A stretch of DNA of 40,299 nucleotides, from positions 1 through 40,299 of IMG/VR virus record IMGVR_UViG_3300047444_000436, one strand, 5' to 3'. Both the position numbers and the translations under genes were made by a program. Shown one piece after another: positions 5,631-11,861 of this stretch. A model generated the notes under the pieces. That model ran no database searches, had not been told where the DNA came from, and worked only from the letters and a program-made list of their open reading frames with translations. The number at the start of each line of letters is the position of its first letter. The stretch's first letter is position 1. Origin of the DNA: a virus.

Positions 5631-6883
5631 CCGTTGGCTCACTCTTTTCCGGTATTGGCGGCTTCGACCTTGGGTTTGAAGCTGCGGGATTCAGGACGGT
5701 GTGGTTCTGTGAACAAAACCCTTTCTGTCAAAACGTCCTCCGTAAACACTGGCCCGGTGTCCCGATCTATGACGACGTGCGAACGCTCCGAATGGCCGAC
5801 GCCGCAGTCCAGCCTGATGGAGCAGAGCGACCAGATGTCCTCTGTGGCGGATTCCCCTGCCAGGATGTCTCCCTCGCAGGCGCACAAGCCGGTCTGGACG
5901 GGAATCGATCCGGCCTCTGGTTTGAGTTCCTCCGATGTATTGGCGAGTTTCGACCCCGCGTCGTATGCGTGGAAAACGTCGCAGGGCTCTTTGTTCATGG
6001 ATTCGCCACTGTCATCGGGGGACTGGCCGCGCTCGGGTATGACGCGGAATGGACGACTCTACGCGCATCGGATGTTGGCGCACCGCACCGCCGGGAGCGG
6101 GTGTTTATCATCGCCTATCGTGTGGCCGACCGCGAGTGCTCACAAGACCACGCGCTCAGGGGAGATTGTGACTGCGGATGGTCAGCCGTGGGAAGGGGTC
6201 GGCAAGCCGCACAGCGCGACGACGGGCAAGCAGATACAAACAGCCCTTTCGGATGCCGTCCAGAACTGGCCGACGCGGAAGGACTGGCCGACCGCGACGA
6301 GCGGGGACGCGCAGTCATCGGGCAATCGGAACCTACCTGGCAGCAAAGCGCACCAAGGGACGAGTCTGACGGACGCGGCGCGACTGTGGCCCACGGCACG
6401 CGCGGAGGACAGCGAATCGAGCGGACGGAGGCACGGGCGCGAGACGAGCGACACGTTGACGGCGGCGACACGGGACTGGCTGACACCGGCTACGTCGGAC
6501 AACAACGGCGTGAGGGAACTGGACGGGAAGCGGTCGGGCGGCCTGAATACGCAAGTGGACGAAGCAGCGAACTGGTTGACACCGCAGACCCGCGATCACA
6601 AGGGTGTGAGTCAGAAACTGGCGAAGGGCGAATATACGGGCGGCTTGCCGGATCAACTCGCTGGCCTAGCCGACCAGGCGAACCCCAACACGACTGGGAA
6701 CCCTCCCGTACCATCGCCTCGGCCCGTACTCAATCCGCGGTGGGTGCTGTGTCTGATGGGCTACCCGTCGAACTACCTCGATGGCGTCGAAGCGCCCTCG
6801 AAGCGATCGGCAACGCGATCGTGCCGCAATGTGCCGAAGTCGTCGCGTGGCGCGTGCGGGAATTGTTAGAGGTCACGGCATGA
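5627..6883 (+). CDS. dcm: DNA (cytosine-5-)-methyltransferase
   Basis: A 418-residue C5-cytosine DNA methyltransferase that transfers a methyl group from S-adenosylmethionine to cytosine. Motif I is LFSGIGGFD (6-14), the catalytic PCQ is at 77-79, ENV is at 116-118, the RRER of motif VIII is at 155-158 and motif X is GNAIVPQ (395-401). All core motifs are present, so it is probably active. The region from about 165 to 370, where the target-recognition domain lies, is charged and low in hydrophobic residues, with recurring LAD..G pieces; this is explained by a second coding frame over the same DNA. The likely role is protecting phage DNA from host restriction. GGGAGG lies upstream at a useful distance from ATG 5627. 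Confidence 0.9.
   Translation: MTVGSLFSGIGGFDLGFEAAGFRTVWFCEQNPFCQNVLRKHWPGVPIYDDVRTLRMADAAVQPDGAERPDVLCGGFPCQDVSLAGAQAGLDGNRSGLWFEFLRCIGEFRPRVVCVENVAGLFVHGFATVIGGLAALGYDAEWTTLRASDVGAPHRRERVFIIAYRVADRECSQDHALRGDCDCGWSAVGRGRQAAQRDDGQADTNSPFGCRPELADAEGLADRDERGRAVIGQSEPTWQQSAPRDESDGRGATVAHGTRGGQRIERTEARARDERHVDGGDTGLADTGYVGQQRREGTGREAVGRPEYASGRSSELVDTADPRSQGCESETGEGRIYGRLAGSTRWPSRPGEPQHDWEPSRTIASARTQSAVGAVSDGLPVELPRWRRSALEAIGNAIVPQCAEVVAWRVRELLEVTA
5769..6869 (+). CDS. overlapping gene inside dcm: W(P/L)T-repeat protein
   Basis: A second frame, +1 relative to dcm, is open from 5634 to 6869. From ATG 5769 it would give 366 residues. It holds ordered protein-like signatures: FDPASYAWKTSQGSLF, DWPRSGMTRNGRLY, repeated W-P/L-T motifs (EWPTPQ, VWPTAS, NWPTRK, DWPTAT, LWPTAR, DWLTPA, NWLTPQ) and a C-terminal LNPRWVLCLMGYPSNYLDG. 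I recall the combination of 'FDP..SSWKTSQ', 'WPRSGMTRNG', 'LPTPTA' and 'LNPRFVEWLMGFP' from phage proteins associated with Dcm, so this is probably a real protein. Openness alone proves little here because long shadow frames are common in this DNA. The start is uncertain: TTG 5634, ATG 5769 and ATG 5817 are options. Function unknown. Confidence 0.6.
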   Translation: MTTCERSEWPTPQSSLMEQSDQMSSVADSPARMSPSQAHKPVWTGIDPASGLSSSDVLASFDPASYAWKTSQGSLFMDSPLSSGDWPRSGMTRNGRLYAHRMLAHRTAGSGCLSSPIVWPTASAHKTTRSGEIVTADGQPWEGVGKPHSATTGKQIQTALSDAVQNWPTRKDWPTATSGDAQSSGNRNLPGSKAHQGTSLTDAARLWPTARAEDSESSGRRHGRETSDTLTAATRDWLTPATSDNNGVRELDGKRSGGLNTQVDEAANWLTPQTRDHKGVSQKLAKGEYTGGLPDQLAGLADQANPNTTGNPPVPSPRPVLNPRWVLCLMGYPSNYLDGVEAPSKRSATRSCRNVPKSSRGACGNC

Positions 6884-6903
6884 CCCCACCAGGAGGCGAG
6901 ACG

Positions 6904-7539
6904 ATGGACCTGAGTGATGCGGCGCTGGCGCGGGAGATTGAACATCTTGAACGCTGCGACGGTGAGTTCTTTGAGGTCACGCCTGTTTACCTCACGGATG
7001 CTATCGACCTCTTGCGCCAAGCCGTGTCTGACCGGGCGGAACTCGTGGCCCTCCGCGCCACGGTCGCGGGATTAGAAGCTGCACGCAAACTGAATGACGC
7101 CCTGCGGTGTTCGACGTGTGGCACGGCGGCGTATCAGCCGAACGAACGGTGCGCGGACCACTTGTCATGGGCCGATCGGCTGGCGACGGCTCGGACCATG
7201 CAAGACGCGTGGACAAAACGCGCCTATCAAGCCGAACGTGAAACTGCTGCGTTGGAGGCCGCACGAGACAAGGCGCTGGAGTTCTGCGATGCCGGAATCA
7301 GCAGCGAGGAGCCTGAGTGGGCGTGCTTCCATATACTCGCCATCTTAGAAGGCAGAGACGTTGAGGCAACATCTGAGCGGCACACGATCCCTGACGCCAT
7401 CGGCTTTCTCTCACGGCCGGATCGTGAGCATGTGCTTCGTAATCTTGGGTGGAGCGACGAAGCGATAGCCAAATCAGAAGCGCCGCTTCTCCGGCCTGTC
7501 GCGCCGGACGTGGTGCCGCCAGCGGACGTGGTAGAATAA
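6904..7539 (+). CDS. hypothetical protein with coiled-coil and Cys/His patch
   Basis: A 211-residue protein, largely helical (AALAREIEHLERC, RAELVALRATVAGLEAARKLNDAL), with a small CSTC...CADH patch near residue 70-85 that could bind a metal. ATG 6904 is preferred to the ATG at 6880 that overlaps the dcm stop, because AGGAGG at 6891-6896 is ideally spaced for 6904. It ends in a Pro/Val-rich tail. No family recognised; it resembles the accessory 'ea'-type proteins of phage early regions only in composition. Confidence 0.6.
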   Translation: MDLSDAALAREIEHLERCDGEFFEVTPVYLTDAIDLLRQAVSDRAELVALRATVAGLEAARKLNDALRCSTCGTAAYQPNERCADHLSWADRLATARTMQDAWTKRAYQAERETAALEAARDKALEFCDAGISSEEPEWACFHILAILEGRDVEATSERHTIPDAIGFLSRPDREHVLRNLGWSDEAIAKSEAPLLRPVAPDVVPPADVVE

Positions 7540-7588
7540 GCGGAGCCGCATGATGTTGAACGCATCATTCGGCCCCTTGCCACGAACC

Positions 7589-7604
7589 GAACGCGGAGGC
7601 GTTC
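7589..7604 (+). promoter_or_regulatory. hairpin presenting the HNH ribosome site in its loop
   Basis: GAACGC, loop GGAG, GCGTTC: a perfect 6-bp stem whose four-base loop is the only Shine-Dalgarno match upstream of ATG 7610. The arrangement would alter ribosome access and could keep expression of the nuclease low. Chance cannot be excluded for a stem this short. Confidence 0.4.
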
Positions 7605-7609
7605 AGGCC

Positions 7610-8125
7610 ATGACCGAGAGCCAGTCTACCAAACCCCGTGGAAGATCTGTAAGTCAGAGCGTGCCGCTGCGATTTTGGCAGCATGTGAGTAAGACCGAAT
7701 CGTGTTGGATGTGGACTGGATTTCGCGATCCGTTTGGTTACGGAAGAATCCATATCAACTGCCGCAAATATGCTGCTCACCGGCTTAGTTGGGAACTGCA
7801 CAATGGTCCCATTCCTACGGGAATGCTTGTCTGTCACCACTGCGACGTTACGTCTTGTGTGAACCCGTCGCATCTGTTCCTTGGCACGGACGCCGATAAC
7901 AGCCGCGACAAGATGGAAAAGGGACGCTCCACGAAGGGCATGAAGCATGAACGTGCTGTGAAGGGTATGAAGCATGGCCGCGCCGTACTGAATGATGACC
8001 TCGTGCGCCAACTCAGAGCATCCCACGAACAAGGTGTGACCATTTCAGAACTAGCTAAACAGGTCGGTATGTCGCCGTCAGGCGTCGGCCATGTGATTCG
8101 TCGATACCGATGGCGTCATATTTAG
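7610..8125 (+). CDS. HNH homing-type endonuclease
   Basis: A 171-residue HNH_3-type endonuclease. CWMWTGFRDPFGYGRI (32-47), HRLSWELHNGPIP (57-69), the core VCHHCDVTSCVNPSHL (74-89) and N97 form the complete beta-beta-alpha-metal site. Two tandem KGMKHxRAV units follow (109-126), then a helix-turn-helix-like C-terminus (ELAKQVGMSPSGVGHVIRR), as in DNA-recognition tails of homing nucleases. It is less G+C-rich than its neighbours, which suggests recent acquisition. ATG 7610 is preferred; an in-frame ATG at 7550 would add 20 residues that resemble nothing in the family. It stands alone rather than inside a visible intron. Confidence 0.85.
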   Translation: MTESQSTKPRGRSVSQSVPLRFWQHVSKTESCWMWTGFRDPFGYGRIHINCRKYAAHRLSWELHNGPIPTGMLVCHHCDVTSCVNPSHLFLGTDADNSRDKMEKGRSTKGMKHERAVKGMKHGRAVLNDDLVRQLRASHEQGVTISELAKQVGMSPSGVGHVIRRYRWRHI

Positions 8126-8139
8126 AACAAGGAGCGGAC

Positions 8140-8604
8140 ATGAGCGAACACACAACAGCAGGTTGGCGTTGCGACATCTGCGGCCAGTATTGGACGGGCC
8201 AGTTGCATCAATGCGCCGGTTCGGTTCCGTTGAGCAATCTGCCGCCTACCGATCCAGCGGTGATTGACTACGTGCGGCTATCGCAGCGCATCGCGGACCT
8301 CGAAGCCGAACTAAACGGCATGGAGCAGCAGCGGGACGATCTGCGCGTGGCAAAGCACATGCTCGAAGCCGAACTCGCCCGGTTGCGTGCCGCCCCAGAG
8401 GTCACGGTGAATCCGCTGAAGTTGGCGCGGTGGATTCTGAATCGCGGTAACAACTGGCCTGACCATGCGTGCCGCCAGTGTTTCCCAGACTATCCAGTTG
8501 AGGCTGGTAGTTGTCTTGAACGCGGCATCGCTGAAAAATTCGTGTGCGCGTTCCATCTATCCGAAGCCCTTGTCGCCGGGCTGCGGCACGCGGAGAAGCC
8601 ATGA
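8140..8604 (+). CDS. zinc-knuckle and coiled-coil protein, unknown function
   Basis: A 154-residue protein with an N-terminal WRCDICGQYWTG...HQC zinc-finger-like patch (residues 8-25), a coiled coil (about 50-90; RIADLEAELNGMEQQRDDL, HMLEAELARLRA) and a C-terminal domain with CRQCFPDY and further Cys residues. AAGGAG lies just upstream of ATG 8140. The upstream in-frame ATG at 8110 is inside the HNH gene and has no ribosome site. It is coupled to the next gene by an ATGA overlap. Confidence 0.6.
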   Translation: MSEHTTAGWRCDICGQYWTGQLHQCAGSVPLSNLPPTDPAVIDYVRLSQRIADLEAELNGMEQQRDDLRVAKHMLEAELARLRAAPEVTVNPLKLARWILNRGNNWPDHACRQCFPDYPVEAGSCLERGIAEKFVCAFHLSEALVAGLRHAEKP

Positions 8605-8807
8605 CAGCCATTGAACGGGTGCGATGGGAGGGGTTTAAGGGCGGGATACTTCACGCCTTGATAATTCTCCATGCCGCTGACTCGGAAACGCTGTGGCGCG
8701 AAACGGTAGAGGCGGTCGGCTGGCGTGTCATGCGGTCGTTTGCGAAGGCGGATGGTTCACTGGGACTCGCTGGTTTTCTGCATTACCGACGAGAAGGGAC
8801 AAGATGA
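8601..8807 (+). CDS. hypothetical small protein
   Basis: A 68-residue protein starting in an ATGA overlap with the preceding gene, with GGAG at 8592-8595 as ribosome site. It is helical with a hydrophobic centre (GILHALIILHAA) that is too short and too His-rich to be a clear membrane helix. It ends in another ATGA overlap. No family recognised. Confidence 0.5.
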   Translation: MTAIERVRWEGFKGGILHALIILHAADSETLWRETVEAVGWRVMRSFAKADGSLGLAGFLHYRREGTR

Positions 8808-9151
8808 CCCCACAGCAGTTGCGCGCCAAGGCCGATGCCTTGGACGCCCTCAGACCGGGATTCGATGGTTGGGCTGATGGTTGGGACACGTGGGACGAGA
8901 ATGGCGTAAAGGTCTGCTCACAGTGCCGCGTTCGCAAGATTGCCGACACGCAGCATCGCCACGGTTGCCGCAACGTCGCCCTCTCCGCCTCCCTCCATGA
9001 CGGCGCACAAGCCCTCAGACGGGAAGCGGCGCTCATCGAGTGGCTTGGTGACAATGAAACCTGTGGCGACCATTTGCTGCTGAATACACGCGGCGTTGTG
9101 CTCTCGAAACTCTCCGCGTTGCACGCGGACCCCGCAGGACAGGAGCGATAG
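8804..9151 (+). CDS. hypothetical Cys-containing protein
   Basis: A 115-residue protein with a helical N-terminus (TPQQLRAKADALDALR), a possible metal site VCSQC...HRHGC (about residues 38-53) and a helical C-terminus. It starts in an ATGA overlap with the previous gene and is followed by the 559-residue gene after no gap. The Cys/His cluster makes it the fourth or fifth small putative zinc protein in this block. No family recognised. Confidence 0.55.
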   Translation: MTPQQLRAKADALDALRPGFDGWADGWDTWDENGVKVCSQCRVRKIADTQHRHGCRNVALSASLHDGAQALRREAALIEWLGDNETCGDHLLLNTRGVVLSKLSALHADPAGQER

Positions 9152-10831
9152 ATGCCCGACATTAACGAGCTACAACAGGTCATCGCGGAACTCGGCTGCG
9201 TGTTCAAGACCGCCGCCACGAAGGTCAAGCAGGTGCAGTATCCCTCAGTCGCCTCAGTGGATGATCCGCCAGAAATCGCGGCGACGAAGGCGCTGCCGGG
9301 CACGGAGCCAACTAAGTCCGGCGAGTTCTGGAACATCAGCGAACGCCCCTACGATGACAGCGGCCCGTGGGTGCCCGTGTCGAATCAGGGCTGCAACATC
9401 CTCGCGGGAGGCGGCGAGACCTGGCTGGCGACGCACGGCACGCTGACCTTCTGGAACGATGGCCGGAAGGTGGAAGGCGACCCGCAGCCGGGGTGTGTCG
9501 CCGGAGACTACGCCAGCGGTCGCGGCTCATATGCCCCGGACGGCACGAAGGGCTACGTGCTCGACCAGCAGAACTCCAAAGGACTCCGGCTGTATGCGCC
9601 GGACCACTCCATCACCGCCGAGTATCCCGACGCCATGCCCCGCGGTAATTCCGTCTGCGTCGTCAACGCGACTCAAGCCCTGTTTGTCATCTGGAACACG
9701 GGCCAGATCGCGACCGTGGGCGGCTTGCCGGTCCCGCAGGTCTATCCGGGTCCGGTCGGCTGGCCGAATGCCGTATTCGCCGCGGGACGGTGGTGGATCG
9801 CCTACCAAGCCACGCCCAACTTCATCACCATCCTGCATCCCTTCGATGACCTGACCGTGGGCTGGAAGATTCCGAATACCCCGCCCGCGTTCTACCTCAA
9901 GGCTCGAGCGTTTGGCGACAGCATCGTGGTCGTGATTGCCAAGACGCAAGGCGACACTCCCGCCGAGACGTTCACGTTCGACGCGGCACACCCGCCGAAG
10001 CTCGAACTGGCACCGCCGACGCCGGTTGATCCGCCGAACCCGGGCGCGCCGCCGTCCAAGCCGATCGTGACCGGCGCGACGATTCCAACCGTCGTGGCAC
10101 CAGGCCGCAAGATCATCCGCGTGCTGTTCAAGGGCCACAATCTCCGCACGGGCGACTTCAACCCGTGTCCTGGCGATTGGGAAGTCATCGACGACGGCAC
10201 GAACGCCTCAGACGCGATTGTGTGGCCGCCCACGGACCCGCCGACCTACAAGCCCGTGCTGGTGACGTTCAACTCGACGCAGGGTGACAGCCTGAAAACG
10301 CACATGCAGGGCATGTTCGGCGGCGGGAACAACCCGCATGACAGCCTCCCGTCCGCGATCGAGAACTGCGCGATCCAGTGGCAGAAGGATCATGCCCTCC
10401 CGGCCGTGATGGTGCGCTACTGCGACGGCGCGTTCCCACCGGGATTCTTCGCCACGTTCAACAAGGGCGACGTGGTGGGCATCCAAGCCTATTGCGACCC
10501 CGCCGTGGACGACAACGCCGCGGCGCTCGTCCGGATCGAATCGTGGATTCAGCAGGTGCCGAACGGCGTGGACGTGATGTTAGTACGGGGCTTCGACGTG
10601 AAGTACTGGCCGCAATCACTCCCGATCAAAGATCGCGTCCAACGGATGCTCGACTTTCAGGTGGGGCTCTCTGAACTCGAGCGCAAGTACACGCAGATCA
10701 CGTATTCCGCGCTGTTCTGTTGGGGCCGGTGGGCCGTCCACCCGGTCAACACGTCGATCATCATCGACGGCGGCGGGTACTACTTTCAAGAGTCCAATGA
10801 CTTTGCTTGGAACCAGTGGGCCAACCTATGA
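9152..10831 (+). CDS. two-part protein: beta-propeller-like N-half, hydrolase-like C-half; function unknown
   Basis: A 559-residue protein preceded by CAGGAG. Residues 55-285 are rich in short beta strands with repeated aromatic and Gly turns (GETWLATHGTLTFWNDG, GRWWIAYQA), suggesting a propeller or jelly-roll. A Pro-rich linker (about 285-305) joins a C-terminal region (about 315-559) with alternating strands and helices (VLVTFNSTQGDS, DHALPAVMVRYCDG, DVVGIQAYCDP, DVMLVRGFDVKYWP, YSALFCWGRWAV) that reads like a TIM-barrel hydrolase. No catalytic pair can be assigned. It ends the main early run and overlaps the ribbon-helix-helix gene. It could be a surface-glycan or cell-wall enzyme. It has no signal peptide. 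Confidence 0.55.
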   Translation: MPDINELQQVIAELGCVFKTAATKVKQVQYPSVASVDDPPEIAATKALPGTEPTKSGEFWNISERPYDDSGPWVPVSNQGCNILAGGGETWLATHGTLTFWNDGRKVEGDPQPGCVAGDYASGRGSYAPDGTKGYVLDQQNSKGLRLYAPDHSITAEYPDAMPRGNSVCVVNATQALFVIWNTGQIATVGGLPVPQVYPGPVGWPNAVFAAGRWWIAYQATPNFITILHPFDDLTVGWKIPNTPPAFYLKARAFGDSIVVVIAKTQGDTPAETFTFDAAHPPKLELAPPTPVDPPNPGAPPSKPIVTGATIPTVVAPGRKIIRVLFKGHNLRTGDFNPCPGDWEVIDDGTNASDAIVWPPTDPPTYKPVLVTFNSTQGDSLKTHMQGMFGGGNNPHDSLPSAIENCAIQWQKDHALPAVMVRYCDGAFPPGFFATFNKGDVVGIQAYCDPAVDDNAAALVRIESWIQQVPNGVDVMLVRGFDVKYWPQSLPIKDRVQRMLDFQVGLSELERKYTQITYSALFCWGRWAVHPVNTSIIIDGGGYYFQESNDFAWNQWANL

Positions 10832-11040
10832 GCATCGCCTGGCATGACGAGGTACCAGTGACACACGCAAATACCCGCAGGGTGAAATTGGTGGTGGCCG
10901 TGTCGCCAGACGAAATTGACTGGCTGAAACACGCAGCCAAACTCAGCCACGAATCGGTTGCGGAGTACACGCGTAAAGCGATCAACGCCAGACTCGTGAA
11001 ACAAGGTGTGGACGCCGTGTTGTTGAGAGAGCAGTCGTGA
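10828..11040 (+). CDS. ribbon-helix-helix DNA-binding protein
   Basis: A 70-residue protein with the Arc/MetJ-type layout: a basic beta strand (RRVKLVVAV, residues 17-25), a first helix (PDEIDWLKHAAKL) and a second helix (SVAEYTRKAINARLVKQG). Such proteins dimerise through the strand and bind operator DNA. It starts in an ATGA overlap with the 559-residue gene and directly precedes another small gene, near the point where early and late blocks converge. A regulatory role in the early-to-late switch is a reasonable inference; no operator repeats are evident nearby. Confidence 0.65.
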   Translation: MSIAWHDEVPVTHANTRRVKLVVAVSPDEIDWLKHAAKLSHESVAEYTRKAINARLVKQGVDAVLLREQS

Positions 11041-11250
11041 ATGCCCAGGCTCCGCGGACTCACCGTCTCAGCCGTTGAACGCGCGGCCGTCGACACGACA
11101 AAGGCCGCCGTCGGCATCGTCGACGACGACGACCTGTTGCGCCTGGCGCTCTATCGCTTCTGCGATCACGTGCTTGGAGACGGGCTCCCGCTGCACGCGT
11201 TCGACCTACCGCTAAAAAAAGTTCCGGGCTGGCGCAAGATCGGGCGCTAA
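11041..11250 (+). CDS. hypothetical small protein, possible partner of the RHH protein
   Basis: A 69-residue protein whose ATG immediately follows the stop of the ribbon-helix-helix gene. A helix-rich centre (DDDLLRLALYRFCDHVLGDG) and C-terminal basic segment (LPLKKVPGWRKIGR) are visible. The N-terminal LRGLTVSAVE could be a strand, making a diverged ribbon-helix-helix possible. Its stop codon (TAA, 11248-11250) overlaps the stop of the converging minus-strand gene. No family assigned. Confidence 0.45.
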   Translation: MPRLRGLTVSAVERAAVDTTKAAVGIVDDDDLLRLALYRFCDHVLGDGLPLHAFDLPLKKVPGWRKIGR

Positions 11251-11453
11251 CGGATCCGGGGAATCTGCGGGTCCATCCCGATAATTCCCGTGGCCCGGAG
11301 CAACGTGACGACAATGATCACGATCGCCACACCCCAGACAATGTTCGTCACGAGGGCGGGCGTGCCCGGCGCGAACTTGCCGATCGCCCAGACCGTGAGC
11401 GCGGCGAAGATGACCACGACCAACAGCAACACGAAGAATTCTACGATGCCCAT
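11247..11453 (-). CDS. small two-helix membrane protein, holin candidate
   Basis: A 68-residue protein with two hydrophobic segments (FFVLLLVVVIFAALTVWAIG, about 5-25, and LVTNIVWGVAIVIIVVTLL, about 34-52) and a short C-terminal tail. ATG 11453 follows GGGAG with good spacing; the upstream frame extension has no such site. It is the last gene of the late block. Length, topology and position after the probable ejection proteins fit a holin, though small two-helix inner-membrane proteins of other functions look alike. The 4-base overlap of convergent stop codons at its end is notable. Confidence 0.6.
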   Translation of the reverse strand: MGIVEFFVLLLVVVIFAALTVWAIGKFAPGTPALVTNIVWGVAIVIIVVTLLRATGIIGMDPQIPRIR

Positions 11454-11464
11454 TGTGAACTCCC

Positions 11465-11854
11465 TCACTTTTTCAGTGACATTAGCCAATAGAGCGTCCG
11501 AATAAATCCCGCGGCCCCGCCGACGAGCGCCGCGCCGACGATCCACGTCCGCTTGACCGTGCCGAACGTCACGGGCTGATCGTCAAAAGGGCTTGGACGG
11601 CCCCTCCCGACCGGGATCCGCACGCTACCGTCGCCCTCGTTGCCGCCGTCGCCACCGTCACGGACGGAGTAGACGCGCTTTTGGAGCCCGCGGATCTGTT
11701 CGCCCTGGACCGACTGTTCAATCTGGACGAGCCGCACACGATCATCGATCTGGCGTTGGCCCGCCTCTAGGCGATTGGCCTCATCTGTAATACGGTCTGA
11801 AAGGAAGTCTCTCAGGCTGTCAAGATCCGTTGAAGAAATGGGCATCAGTTCCAT
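11465..11854 (-). CDS. coiled-coil protein with C-terminal membrane anchor, lysis-accessory candidate
   Basis: A 129-residue protein: an N-terminal coiled coil (SLRDFLSDRITDEANRLEAGQRQIDDRV, about 13-60), a Gly-rich linker (about 66-85) and one C-terminal transmembrane helix (WIVGAALVGGAAGFIRTLYW, 104-123) with a SLKK end. This layout recalls XhlA-like or antiholin/spanin-type lysis accessories. AAGG lies five bases before ATG 11854; a second ATG at 11845 is possible. It sits between the 1234-residue virion protein and the holin candidate, the usual place for lysis genes, though no endolysin is recognised. Confidence 0.6.
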   Translation of the reverse strand: MELMPISSTDLDSLRDFLSDRITDEANRLEAGQRQIDDRVRLVQIEQSVQGEQIRGLQKRVYSVRDGGDGGNEGDGSVRIPVGRGRPSPFDDQPVTFGTVKRTWIVGAALVGGAAGFIRTLYWLMSLKK

Positions 11855-11861
11855 TCAGCCT

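Noticed and set aside
5634-5768. Start of the dcm-internal frame at TTG 5634
   Set aside because: No ribosome site of its own, and the sequence between 5634 and 5769 shows no family-like signature; a downstream ATG is more likely, though this is not certain.
11799-11830. TTGACA on the minus strand inside the coiled-coil lysis-accessory gene
   Set aside because: The bases at the -10 distance do not resemble TATAAT; it encodes Asp-Leu-Asp-Ser in frame.
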